A stretch of DNA of 16,494 bases from an uncultured bacterium (GCA_900551245.1 URVC01000073.1:1-16494), one strand, 5' to 3'; positions 1 to 7,465 are shown, numbered from the stretch's first letter. The notes: generated from the sequence alone by a model not told the origin. Translations and numbers: made by a program.

Positions 1-223
1 GCATCCAGAACCATCATCTTTCAACTTTTTCTTTTCCTATGGGATGGCTGTGAAAGCGTTTCATATTCTCCGTTCCTTTCGATTAACAGGGAAACAACTC
101 ATACCGCGCCGACAGCAGATTTTCATCCCCCCTCACTCTCATTTCCTTGTATCGCCTCGACGTTCGCCATCCTCTTTAATTATACTTGAAATGAACAGCA
201 GGAACAACCCCGGCGCCCCAAAT

Positions 224-254
224 AAAATTATCTAAAATCGTAAAAAAATTATCT
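224..254 (+). repeat. 10-bp direct repeat spaced 21 bp, candidate operator
   Basis: AAAATTATCT occurs at 224-233 and again at 245-254, exactly 21 bp start to start, or two helical turns on the same face of the DNA. The repeat sits about 20 to 50 bp upstream of the -35 hexamer of the AraC gene. Same-face direct repeats of about this spacing are the usual operator layout for AraC-family activators, so an autoregulatory site is a reasonable inference. The sequence is AT-rich, so chance repetition is possible. Confidence 0.4.
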
Positions 255-272
255 TTTTTTCAACTGATGCCA

Positions 273-300
273 TTGACCTCATGATTTTCGACAGTAAATT
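273..300 (+). promoter_or_regulatory. Sigma-70-type promoter of the first AraC gene
   Basis: TTGACC (273-278) and TAAATT (295-300) are separated by 16 bp, matching five and four of six consensus positions. Transcription would start near 307, giving a leader of about 30 nt. That leader contains the Shine-Dalgarno AAGGAG (321-326), 9 nt before the GTG start at 336. Confidence 0.5.
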
Positions 301-335
301 ACTCCAGCAAGCAGATAGAGAAGGAGAAAATTACA

Positions 336-1226
336 GTGAAAAAGAGATTTCAGGAGGGCTACTCCTTCTCCTCGGCCGAAACAATTCCGCTCATGTCCCG
401 GTGGCTGGAGGAGTCCTGGGATTTCGGCCGACGAAGGGATCTCCCGCTCTGGCCGGAATTCGTCACCTACTTCCATTGTCCGCCCCGGTGGTATTACACT
501 CATCACAATCCACAGCTCCACTGTTTTGAGATTCCGGTCAGCGGAGAGCTCCGCCTGACCCACCAGGACCGGACCTTCACCATCCGCCCCGGGGAGATCT
601 ATCTCTTGCCGCTCGGAGAGTACAATCGCCTTGCAATCGACGGCAACGGCTACTGCAACAAGTGGAGCATCGGCTTCTGCGGCAATCTGCTGACGCCGCT
701 GCTGACCTCCCTCTTCCGGGAGCATCATCACTTTTTTGTCCGGAATCCGGAGCGGTTTGTTTCGCTGGTGCAGGAGATATGCCATGAACTGCACGAAAAA
801 CGCAGCGCGGCCGTACCGCGGCTCGCCGCAATGTCACTGCAGTTCCTGATGGAGCTGGCCTCCTGCGTTCCGGCGGAAATCTCGCCGCTGCTGGCGGAAG
901 CGGTCCGCATCCTTGAGTTCAACTTTGCCACCCCCATCCGCATTCGTCAGGTGGCGGAGGAGCTGAACGTTTCGGAATCCCGTCTGAGCTCGCAGTTCCG
1001 GGAGCACTTCGGCCTCTCTCCGAAACATTATCTGACCCGGCTGCGGCAGCGGCAGGCCGAACGGCTTCTTCTGAACAGTTCGTTGTCGATCAAAGAGATA
1101 TCGCAGAGAATCGGCTACAGCGCCCCACAATACTTCATCCGGGAATTCCGCAAGGAACGCGACTGCCCGCCGGGGGTCTGGCGCCGTCGTCAGAACAAGC
1201 AGACTGCCGCCGTTGAAAGAGAGTAG
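336..1226 (+). CDS. AraC-family transcriptional regulator
   Basis: A 296-residue regulator. Residues about 60-100 form a cupin-like sensor segment containing SGELRLTHQDRTFTIRPGE. The C-terminal third is a standard AraC DNA-binding domain: first helix-turn-helix at about 203-224 (IRQVAEELNVSESRLSSQF), second at about 252-273 (IKEISQRIGYSAPQYFIREF). The GTG start is chosen because AAGGAG lies 9 nt upstream and a promoter precedes it at the right distance. The gene stands alone, convergent with thiE. The effector cannot be read from the sequence; in related organisms such proteins often sense sugars. Targets may lie to the left, outside the window. The family call is secure and the specificity unknown. 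Confidence 0.93.
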   Translation: MKKRFQEGYSFSSAETIPLMSRWLEESWDFGRRRDLPLWPEFVTYFHCPPRWYYTHHNPQLHCFEIPVSGELRLTHQDRTFTIRPGEIYLLPLGEYNRLAIDGNGYCNKWSIGFCGNLLTPLLTSLFREHHHFFVRNPERFVSLVQEICHELHEKRSAAVPRLAAMSLQFLMELASCVPAEISPLLAEAVRILEFNFATPIRIRQVAEELNVSESRLSSQFREHFGLSPKHYLTRLRQRQAERLLLNSSLSIKEISQRIGYSAPQYFIREFRKERDCPPGVWRRRQNKQTAAVERE

Positions 1227-1230
1227 TCCG

Positions 1231-1257
1231 CCGGCCCATTTCGCCTGAACGGGCCGG
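1231..1257. terminator. Hairpin between convergent araC-type gene and thiE
   Basis: CCGGCCC (1231-1237) pairs perfectly with GGGCCGG (1251-1257) around a 13-nt loop. It starts 5 nt after the AraC stop codon and ends 14 nt from the thiE stop codon. Neither side has a run of T, so it is a weak or factor-assisted terminator that could serve both genes. Confidence 0.45.
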
Positions 1258-1271
1258 TGTCTCATCCGCGG

Positions 1272-1934
1272 TCAGCTTCGGAAGAGGGCGCGCAGTTCGC
1301 GCACTTTGGCAGCGACATCCGGCGCCTGCGTCACCTCGGTCACCATTGCGATGTGGCGGGCCCCTGCGGCGAGAAGTTCGGGAATCTGTGCGGCCTTGAT
1401 GCCCCCCATCACCGAAAACGGCAGCTGCACCTGCGGGGCGATGCGGCGGATTGCCTCCACTCCGAGCGCGCCGCAGGAGACGCTCTTGGTCCGGGTGGGG
1501 TAGATCGGCCCGATGTTGATGTAATCGGCTCCGGCGCGCCGCGCGGCGAGCGCCTCCTCCAGATTGTGAGTGGAGTTGCCGAACCAGAGTTCGGGAGCGA
1601 TCCGGCGGGCGGCTTCAATCGGCAGATCCTCCTGCCCGAGGTGCACTCCGTCGGCACCCGCGGCAAGCGCCACGTCGACATGGTCGTCGATCATCAGCAG
1701 AATGCCGTACCGGTTCGCCACCGGGCGGCAGGCCACCGCGAGGTCGTACAGGAACTTCTTCCCCTTCTGCTTTTCGCGGAGCTGGATCAGCGTCACCCCG
1801 GCGGAGGCCGCCGCCTCGAAGATCTCCATCACGGGGCGCCCCAGCGTGAATTCCGACGAAATCACCACATAAAGATCGGCCGCCTCAAACGCGGCGGCCC
1901 GTTCCTTTTTCGTTTTGAAACAGGAGTCCAGCAT
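1272..1934 (-). CDS. thiE: Thiamine-phosphate synthase (ThiE)
   Basis: Joins hydroxymethylpyrimidine diphosphate to the thiazole phosphate carboxylate to give thiamine phosphate, in the cytoplasm. The 220-residue TIM barrel has the family landmarks in order: QLREK (51-55), MIDDHVDVAL (81-90), ADGVHLGQED (94-103), FGNSTHN (118-124), DYINIGPIYPT-TK (137-150) and MGGI (176-179). The usual Asn of the IND motif is Asp here. A much longer open frame extends upstream to 2222 but overlaps the previous gene and shows no homology. The start at 1934 has an AGGTGAAGGG ribosome site and gives normal family length. It begins 7 nt after the zinc-ribbon gene, so the two are probably co-transcribed. No TPP riboswitch was seen. 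No other thiamine gene is nearby. Confidence 0.93.
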   Translation of the reverse strand: MLDSCFKTKKERAAAFEAADLYVVISSEFTLGRPVMEIFEAAASAGVTLIQLREKQKGKKFLYDLAVACRPVANRYGILLMIDDHVDVALAAGADGVHLGQEDLPIEAARRIAPELWFGNSTHNLEEALAARRAGADYINIGPIYPTRTKSVSCGALGVEAIRRIAPQVQLPFSVMGGIKAAQIPELLAAGARHIAMVTEVTQAPDVAAKVRELRALFRS

Positions 1935-1941
1935 CTGCCCT

Positions 1942-2322
1942 TCACCTTTTCCTTGTGAATTCGCCGCATTCGCCCATCGGGTCGGCGGCTTTGCCATCCC
2001 GGTCGCAGAGCGGCCGGAACGGGTGTTCGAGGAAGTGCACGCAGTTCCGGCAGAAGCGGCCGTAATTTTCATCCGGGGAGAGGTCGGCCTTCGCCGCGGC
2101 CTCGGCGCCGTCGCCGAGCAGTGACGCAAAACGGTCCGTTGCACGTTTGGCCGACGCGGCGGATTCTCCGGCCGTCTCCTTTTCCGGAGCGCCGAGCTCG
2201 CCGCCGCAAAGCACACAGACAAACCGGGTTCCGGCGACGCGCCACCCGTCGGTGACCGTTTTCGTTTTCACCACGGTCCGCTCCCCGCAGTGGGGACAGA
2301 CCACCGATTCTCCGGCACGCAT
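1942..2322 (-). CDS. Cysteine-rich double zinc-ribbon protein, unknown function
   Basis: A 126-residue protein with two likely four-cysteine metal sites. The first is C9-P-H-C12 with C36-V-L-C39, a classic zinc ribbon. The second is C91-R-N-C94 with C106 and C119, ending in an ECGEFTRKR tail. The two modules are joined by an Ala/Glu-rich, probably helical or flexible linker (about 45-85). An open frame also allows a start at 2352, but the ATG at 2322 is preferred: GGAGGAAA lies just upstream, and the predicted promoter would leave almost no leader for the 2352 start. It is the first gene of a unit with thiE. I do not recognise a named family. It could be a nucleic-acid or protein-binding zinc ribbon; a direct role in thiamine synthesis is not implied. 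Confidence 0.8.
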   Translation of the reverse strand: MRAGESVVCPHCGERTVVKTKTVTDGWRVAGTRFVCVLCGGELGAPEKETAGESAASAKRATDRFASLLGDGAEAAAKADLSPDENYGRFCRNCVHFLEHPFRPLCDRDGKAADPMGECGEFTRKR

Positions 2323-2360
2323 TCGATTTCCTCCGACGGTTATCCATTCCATTTGGCATT

Positions 2361-2388
2361 AATATACTCCGCCGGAGGGGAATTGCAA
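2361..2388 (-). promoter_or_regulatory. Promoter of the zinc-ribbon/thiE unit
   Basis: On the minus strand, TTGCAA (2388-2383) and TATATT (2366-2361) are 16 bp apart. Transcription would start near 2354. This gives a leader of about 32 nt to the ATG at 2322, which carries a good ribosome site, and only about 2 nt to the alternative start at 2352. The element therefore helps choose the start. Confidence 0.55.
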
Positions 2389-2455
2389 CAGCCGAAGGAG
2401 AAATCCCTCCGGCAAGATGCTTTCCCGTCACCGCAATTTTTCCTTGATATGGAAA

Positions 2456-2487
2456 ACGGGAGCCTCCCTTTGCGGAAAAGCTCCCGT
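2456..2487 (-). terminator. Intrinsic terminator downstream of guaA
   Basis: Read on the minus strand, ACGGGAGC pairs perfectly with GCTCCCGT (2480-2487 with 2456-2463) around a 16-nt loop and is followed by TTTTCC. It lies 33 nt beyond the guaA stop and ahead of the next promoter. Confidence 0.7.
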
Positions 2488-2490
2488 CCC

Positions 2491-2519
2491 CTCCCCTTGC
2501 CGGAATTCCGGCAGGGGAG
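2491..2519 (-). terminator. Long palindrome immediately after the guaA stop codon
   Basis: CTCCCC-T-TGCCGGAA is followed directly by TTCCGGCA-GGGGAG, a 14-bp near-perfect palindrome with a single bulged base and essentially no loop. It begins next to the guaA stop codon. There is no T run, so it may protect the mRNA 3' end or act together with the terminator at 2456-2487. Confidence 0.45.
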
Positions 2520-3785
2520 TTATTCCCACTCGATCGTGCCCGGCGGTTTCGCGGTGATGTCGTAGACCACCCGGTTCACGCCGTCCACTTCACGGACGAT
2601 GCGCTCCATCATCGTCTCCAGCAGTTCCCACGGCAGACGCACCACCTGCGCGGTCACCGCATCCACGCTGTTGATCGAACGGATCGCAATCACATAATCG
2701 TACGAGCGTTGCCCGTTCTTGATTCCGACCGTCTTGACCGGGACGAAGATCGCGAAGGTCTGCCAGGTTTTGTGGTACCAGCCGGCCTTGGTCAGCTCCT
2801 CGGTCACGATCGCATCCGCCTCGCGCAGCATCGCCAGCGTATTGCGCTCGATCGGCCCGACATGGCGGACGCCGAGCGACGGCCCCGGGAACGGATGGCG
2901 GTCGATGAGTTCGGAGGGCAGACCGAGCATCCGCCCGACCGTGCGCACCTCGTCCTTGAACAGCCGTTCGACCGGCTCCACCAGCTTGAACTTCATGTCC
3001 TTCGGCAGGCCGCCGACGTTGTGATGGCTCTTGATGACGCCGTTCGGATTGCCGTCCAGCGGAATGCTTTCGAGAATGTCCGGGTAGATCGTCCCCTGTC
3101 CGAGGAACGGCGCGTCGATCTTCGCCGCCGCTTCCGCGAAGACGTCGATGAACTCCTTGCCGATGATCTTGCGCTTCTGCTCCGGATCGGCGACGCCCTT
3201 GAGCTTGTCGAGAAAGCGGTCGGAGGCGTCGATGTAGCAGAGATTCATGTCGAAATTGCGGGCGAAGATCTTCTGCACCATCTCCGGCTCGTTCTTGCGC
3301 AGCAGCCCGTGGTTCACGAAGACGCAGGTGAGCTGTTTGCCGATCGCTTTGTGGATCAGCGCCGCCACCACCGAGGAGTCCACGCCGCCGGAGAGGCCGA
3401 GCACCACCTTCTGGTCACCGACCTGTTTCCGGATGTCCGCGATCGCCTCCTCGATGAAGCGCTCCATGGTCCAGCTGCCGGTGCAGCCGCATCGGGTCCG
3501 GCAGAATTCGACCGCCTCCTCGACCTTGCCGGCCACGCCGCCGCAGAGATCGAGTGTCGGCAGTTTCAGGGCGTCGAATTTCGCCCGTGCCTCCGGCCGG
3601 GCCGGAACTCCCGCATCGGCGCACAGGATCAGTCCGACCGGAGCTTCCTGCATCACACGTTCCGCCGGAACGGTGTACGGCATGACCATCGTATAGATGT
3701 GCCGATCCCGGATGGCGCGGGCGAATTTCTGAATCTCTTCACAGCCGAAATTCACCAGCACGACAGTTTCAGGTGTCTGTTTCAT
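2520..3785 (-). CDS. guaA: GMP synthase with truncated glutaminase domain
   Basis: Converts XMP to GMP using ATP and an amide nitrogen. The synthetase part is complete: PP-loop GLSGGVDSS (130-138), TIYPDILES (232-240), KSHHNVGGLP (252-261), the dimerisation segment RHPFPGPSLGVR (296-307) and the C-terminal YDITAKPPGTIEWE. The N-terminal glutamine amidotransferase domain is only about 98 residues instead of nearly 200. It keeps the first beta-alpha units and a cysteine at the nucleophile position (LDLC81GG). It then jumps straight to the linker CGCTGSWTMERFIEEAI (99-115), so the segment with the catalytic His and Glu is missing. The total is 421 residues against about 510-525 normally. Reading frame and codon use are intact, so this is not a simple frameshift. 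The enzyme is probably ammonia-dependent or takes a separate glutaminase partner. The ribosome site GGAAGGAG precedes the ATG. Confidence 0.93.
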   Translation of the reverse strand: MKQTPETVVLVNFGCEEIQKFARAIRDRHIYTMVMPYTVPAERVMQEAPVGLILCADAGVPARPEARAKFDALKLPTLDLCGGVAGKVEEAVEFCRTRCGCTGSWTMERFIEEAIADIRKQVGDQKVVLGLSGGVDSSVVAALIHKAIGKQLTCVFVNHGLLRKNEPEMVQKIFARNFDMNLCYIDASDRFLDKLKGVADPEQKRKIIGKEFIDVFAEAAAKIDAPFLGQGTIYPDILESIPLDGNPNGVIKSHHNVGGLPKDMKFKLVEPVERLFKDEVRTVGRMLGLPSELIDRHPFPGPSLGVRHVGPIERNTLAMLREADAIVTEELTKAGWYHKTWQTFAIFVPVKTVGIKNGQRSYDYVIAIRSINSVDAVTAQVVRLPWELLETMMERIVREVDGVNRVVYDITAKPPGTIEWE

Positions 3786-3817
3786 ACTCTCCTTCCCGGT
3801 TTGATTGAGGATGGAGT

Positions 3818-3846
3818 AACATAGCGCCCCTTTTCAGGAAATGCAA
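3818..3846 (-). promoter_or_regulatory. Candidate guaA promoter
   Basis: On the minus strand, TTGCAT (3846-3841) and TATGTT (3823-3818) are separated by exactly 17 bp, giving a leader of about 25 nt before the guaA ATG. The match to consensus is moderate. The position within the divergent guaA/glycosyltransferase gap supports it. No purine-riboswitch core was seen. Confidence 0.4.
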
Positions 3847-3931
3847 TCCGGATTTCTCCCCGGATGAATCATTTTTCGGCGCCCGGGTGGATCGATTCCG
3901 CGGTTTTCCCTCTGCTTTTTCCGCCTTTCGG

Positions 3932-3960
3932 TTGCAAAACGGCACAAGTCGCGCTATTTT
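3932..3960 (+). promoter_or_regulatory. Candidate promoter of the glycosyltransferase operon
   Basis: TTGCAA (3932-3937) and TATTTT (3955-3960) are spaced by 17 bp. The start site would be near 3967 and the leader about 24 nt. The downstream ribosome site is poor (GAAAG), so translation may be modest. Confidence 0.45.
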
Positions 3961-3990
3961 TGAAAAAAATCCGGATACGAAAGCACTTCC

Positions 3991-4782
3991 ATGTACAACA
4001 ACAAGAAAACCGTAGTGGTCATGCCCGCCTACAACGCAGCAGAAACCCTGCTCCGCACCTACCGGGAGGTGATCGCTCAGCCCTTTGTCGACCAGGTGGT
4101 GGTGGTGGACGACGCCTCCTGCGATGAAACCGCCGCCATCGCCAGCACCCTCGACGGAGTCATCTTCCACCGGCTCGAACACAACCGCGGCTACGGCGGC
4201 AACCAGAAGACCTGTTACAAACTCGCCCTCGACGCCGGCGCCGACATCGTCATCATGGTCCATCCCGACTACCAGTACACCCCGCTGTTGATTCCCGCCA
4301 TGGCGTCGATGATCGGCAGCGGCCTCTACCACTGCGTTCTGGGTTCGCGCATCCTCGGCGGACGCGCGCTGGCCGGTGGCATGCCGCTCTACAAGTACAT
4401 CAGCAACCGCGTTCTCACGCTGGTGGAAAACTGCTTCCTCGGCGCAAAACTTTCGGAATACCACACCGGCTATCGCGCCTTCTCCCGGGAACTGCTCGAA
4501 TCGCTCGACCTCTCCGGAAACTCCGACGACTTCATCTTCGACAACGAGATGCTTGTCCAGATCGTCTGGAGCGGCGCCATCATTGCCGAAGTGAGCTGCC
4601 CGACCCGATACTTCCCGGAAGCGTCAAGCATCAACTTCCGCCGCAGCGCCGTCTACGGTCTCGGCTGTCTCCATGCCGCCCTCCGCTACCGGCTGGCCCG
4701 CTGGAACCTGCTGCCCTGGAAAAAGCTCCCTCCGGAACGGCGTGGCTTGATGAAAGGCTCCCGCAACAGTGAAACGCCCTGA
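3991..4782 (+). CDS. Family 2 glycosyltransferase, polyprenyl-phosphate sugar synthase-like
   Basis: A 263-residue GT-A fold enzyme resembling dolichyl-phosphate-mannose synthase. Such enzymes move a sugar from a nucleotide donor to a polyprenyl phosphate at the inner membrane face. Visible motifs are VVVMPAYNAAETL (8-20), the donor-binding VVVDDASCDET (37-47), HNRGYGGNQK (64-73), HPDYQY (91-96) in the place of the usual DxD-type motif, GSR (118-120) and SEYHTGYRAF (155-164). No transmembrane segment is obvious, so it is probably peripheral. The weak ribosome site GAAAG precedes the ATG. The gene overlaps the next membrane glycosyltransferase by 14 bp, so the two are translationally coupled and probably act in sequence: sugar loading on lipid, then transfer. 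The sugar identity cannot be read. Confidence 0.88.
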   Translation: MYNNKKTVVVMPAYNAAETLLRTYREVIAQPFVDQVVVVDDASCDETAAIASTLDGVIFHRLEHNRGYGGNQKTCYKLALDAGADIVIMVHPDYQYTPLLIPAMASMIGSGLYHCVLGSRILGGRALAGGMPLYKYISNRVLTLVENCFLGAKLSEYHTGYRAFSRELLESLDLSGNSDDFIFDNEMLVQIVWSGAIIAEVSCPTRYFPEASSINFRRSAVYGLGCLHAALRYRLARWNLLPWKKLPPERRGLMKGSRNSETP

Positions 4783-7465
4783 TGTTCTCCGCCGCCCGGC
4801 AAATGTGATCTTCCTCGCCGTCCTGCTCTGCTGCGGCTGGTTCTATGCGCAGGGCGGCTGGAATCAAAACGCCCGGTACGACATGATCTACTCCTTCGTC
4901 GAACCGGGCACCCCGGATTTTCTCACCTTCCGGATCGATCATTTTCTGATCGACGCCGCAAAGACCGTCAACACCGGCGACTGGGCCGTTCACAACGGCC
5001 ATTACTACTCCAACAAAGCACCGGGCGCCAGCCTGCTCGGAATCCCCGCCTACGCGGCCCTCTACTGGCTGGAATATCCGTTTCACCGCGGCGTTATTCC
5101 TCCCCGACTGGATATGTTCAACGCCTGGGCGATCAATTTCTTCGTCTCGGTTCTCCCGGTCGCCGTCGCCGCCGCCCTGCTCTACCTCACACTCCGGCGG
5201 CTCAACGGTGGAGGGCGACGGGCGGCGTTCTGGGCGCTCCTCTTCGGACTGGCGACGCCGCTCTGGCCCTACAGCACCATGATGTGGGGCCACCCGCTGG
5301 CGGCGGCCGCGCTGGTCGGCGCCCTCTTCCACCTGGTCAGAAACGGGAAATACGATCTCTTCTTCTGCGGCTTCTGGTGCGGTGCCGCCGTCCTTACCGA
5401 CTACCTCGCGCTGCCCGCCGCGGCCGCCTTCGGCCTCTACCTTCTGCTGCGTTCACCGAAAACCGTTTGGAAATTTATCGCCGGCGGAATCCCGATTCTG
5501 CTCCTCTTTGCCGCATACCACGCCTGGTGTTTCGGCGCCCCGTTCACCCCGGCGACCATGTTCAACAATCCGCGGTTTCTGGAAGCGGGAAAGGCGGGCG
5601 GCGTACTGGGGAGCTTCTCCCCGCTGATCGCGCTGAAACTGCTTTTCGGCTCCTACCGCGGCCTTCTGGCCGCCTCGCCGGTGCTCCTGGCGGCGCTCCC
5701 CGGTTTTCTCTGCCTGCAACGCCGCGACCGTGCGGCGGCATGGTGTGCGGCGGGCGCCTTTCTCGCCGGCGTCTGGATCAACGCCGGATTCAACGGCTGG
5801 CATGGCGGGCTCACCACCACCGCCCGCTACCTGATTCCGCTGGTGCCGTGTCTGGTGTTTCTCGCCGCGGCGTGGCAGCCGAAAAGCTGGATTTCCCGGC
5901 TTCTGCTGCTGAGCCTCACGGGGCTTTCCCTCTTCAACATGCTCGCCATCGCCTCGGCGACCCCCATGGTGGCCGAAGAGTTCCGCAGTCCGCTCTACGG
6001 CACGACATGGGAGCTCTTCTTTCAGGGGGCGATGCGGCTCTTCCCCCTCAACGGAATCCGGACCTACTTTCTCCACCCCGAGGTGTGGAAGGAGCTGCAC
6101 TCCATGGCCTCCTTCTCTCTCGGCACGCTGCTTTTCGGCCTGAAACAGCCGGGCTCGATTCTGTTGCTCGGCGTCCTGCTGTTCGCCGTTCTGTGGCCGT
6201 TGCGTCCCCGTCGAGCCGAACTGCGAACACTGCTGCCGCAGCAGTGTTCGAAACCGGAACCACTGACCCTGCTGGTTGCCGGAGCATTGCTACTCTATCT
6301 CCTCTTCCCCGGAGATGTGCCGTGGTCCCTTGCGGAAGTACGGATTCATCAGGCGGCGCTCGAAGCCGACAAAGTCAATCAATTTTACTCCGCAGCACTC
6401 CCCGGAGTCGATCCATGGAGCGTCCGCTTCCGCCAGCTTCTGCTGCTCTTCACCGCGAATCCGGCACAAGCGGTTCTGCTGCAGAGCCTGCTGTTTGCGG
6501 CGGTGATTCTCTTTTCCCTCCGGAAAATCGGGATGGCGGCTGGATTCGACTGGAGATATCCGGCGGCACTGCTCTTCGCCTCCCCCGCGGTGCGCCATCT
6601 CTGCCGGATGCCGGACGGAGCCGGATTCCGGCTGCCGCTCCTTCTGTTCACCGCCGCCCTGGTGCTTCCGGAGCTGTTGCGCAGTTCCGGCCGTCGCAAA
6701 GTGTGGTGGTTCCTCGCAGGCGGAGTGCTGATTCCGCTTCCCGCCCTGCTCACCTCTCCATCGGGAGAGTGGGGCGGCGCATTACCGGAAGGATTCCGGC
6801 TGCTCAGCGGATTCGGGTTCGCCGCAGAGTGGCTGCCGGAATATCGCAACACCCTTGCCCTTCCTGCCGGAGTGCTCGTCCTTGCCGCTCTCGCCGGGTT
6901 CGCGCTGGCCGGAGTCATCATTCTTCTCCGCCGGCGGAATTTCAGCCGCCCTGCCGGACTCCTTCTGCTGACGGCGCTCTGGCTTGCCGCGATTCTTCTT
7001 GCCGCGTCACTCCGGTTCTCCATCGACACGCTTCTGGTGTTTCCCGCACTGCTGCTGGCCTGGTGCGGCATCGAATCGGCCGGACCGGCCGGAAAACGGC
7101 TCTGCCTGTGGACCGTCGGCGTTCAGCTGGCGATGACCCTGATTCTCACTCTGCAGATCCACGCGAATGCCGGCACCCGCAACGGCAGGTACGGCCCCAC
7201 GTTGAGCTGTCAGCAGAAGGTGGTGCAAGCCATCCTCCAACAGCGAGATCAGGTGGGCCTGCTGGAGTTGCGCGACACCACCGGCCGTTCCCCGGAACCC
7301 CTGCAATTTCTGCTTCGGCTCGCGGGTGAGGAGAAAAAAATACGCGTCCGGCCTCCTGAAGACCCGCGGCGCTGGGTGGGGGAACTCTCCTTCGACTCCG
7401 ACGATCCCGCCTCCGGCTGGATGCGGGTTGTCTTCGCTCCGGAAGAAGAAAAAACGCAGCCGTAA
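4769..7465 (+). CDS. Large two-module GT-C membrane glycosyltransferase
   Basis: An 898-residue polytopic membrane protein. The first module (about 1-480) starts with a transmembrane helix (about 12-28), then a periplasmic loop with ARYDMIYSFVEPGTPD (35-50). That loop bears acidic residues where GT-C enzymes place their catalytic base. It continues with YYSNKAPGASLLGIP (79-93), a signature of GT39/PMT-like bacterial enzymes, and many hydrophobic helices. A second membrane module begins about 500. It has its own post-helix loop, GDVPWSLAEVR (515-525), again with acidic residues, and about eight more hydrophobic segments. The last hundred residues are soluble. Such enzymes transfer sugar from polyprenyl phosphate to a surface acceptor. 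The GTG start at 4769 lies inside the preceding glycosyltransferase gene. The two-module reading is an inference from repeated topology; one very long GT-C enzyme is the alternative. Confidence 0.82.
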   Translation: MKRPDVLRRPANVIFLAVLLCCGWFYAQGGWNQNARYDMIYSFVEPGTPDFLTFRIDHFLIDAAKTVNTGDWAVHNGHYYSNKAPGASLLGIPAYAALYWLEYPFHRGVIPPRLDMFNAWAINFFVSVLPVAVAAALLYLTLRRLNGGGRRAAFWALLFGLATPLWPYSTMMWGHPLAAAALVGALFHLVRNGKYDLFFCGFWCGAAVLTDYLALPAAAAFGLYLLLRSPKTVWKFIAGGIPILLLFAAYHAWCFGAPFTPATMFNNPRFLEAGKAGGVLGSFSPLIALKLLFGSYRGLLAASPVLLAALPGFLCLQRRDRAAAWCAAGAFLAGVWINAGFNGWHGGLTTTARYLIPLVPCLVFLAAAWQPKSWISRLLLLSLTGLSLFNMLAIASATPMVAEEFRSPLYGTTWELFFQGAMRLFPLNGIRTYFLHPEVWKELHSMASFSLGTLLFGLKQPGSILLLGVLLFAVLWPLRPRRAELRTLLPQQCSKPEPLTLLVAGALLLYLLFPGDVPWSLAEVRIHQAALEADKVNQFYSAALPGVDPWSVRFRQLLLLFTANPAQAVLLQSLLFAAVILFSLRKIGMAAGFDWRYPAALLFASPAVRHLCRMPDGAGFRLPLLLFTAALVLPELLRSSGRRKVWWFLAGGVLIPLPALLTSPSGEWGGALPEGFRLLSGFGFAAEWLPEYRNTLALPAGVLVLAALAGFALAGVIILLRRRNFSRPAGLLLLTALWLAAILLAASLRFSIDTLLVFPALLLAWCGIESAGPAGKRLCLWTVGVQLAMTLILTLQIHANAGTRNGRYGPTLSCQQKVVQAILQQRDQVGLLELRDTTGRSPEPLQFLLRLAGEEKKIRVRPPEDPRRWVGELSFDSDDPASGWMRVVFAPEEEKTQP

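Larger units (their letters stand above)
1..335. other. Non-coding leader upstream of the first AraC gene
   Basis: No convincing gene lies in this stretch. A 63-codon open frame at 44-235 has no Shine-Dalgarno sequence and no recognisable domain. Base composition falls sharply to AT-rich between about 220 and 300, typical of a control region. The stretch contains a direct repeat (224-254) and a promoter-like pair of hexamers (273-300), described separately. It also carries a 15-base sequence, TATACTTGAAATGAA (181-195), which recurs on the other strand over the hcp -10 region. No tRNA, riboswitch or clear terminator hairpin was seen. Confidence 0.6.

Noticed and set aside
44..235. A 63-codon open frame upstream of the first AraC gene
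   Set aside because: No Shine-Dalgarno sequence and no conserved domain; it ends in AT-rich control DNA.
1935..2222. Upstream extension of the thiE frame
   Set aside because: It runs inside the zinc-ribbon gene in another frame, is Arg/Pro-rich and unlike any ThiE; the ATG at 1934 has a ribosome site.
1935..2360. TPP riboswitch ahead of thiE
   Set aside because: No CTGAGA or ACC-TGATCTGG-type core was found on the minus strand upstream of the operon or in the 7-nt gap.
2709..3824. A 371-codon open frame on the plus strand opposite guaA
   Set aside because: Shadow of guaA. Its translation is Asp/Arg/Val-rich low-complexity sequence without recognisable motifs.
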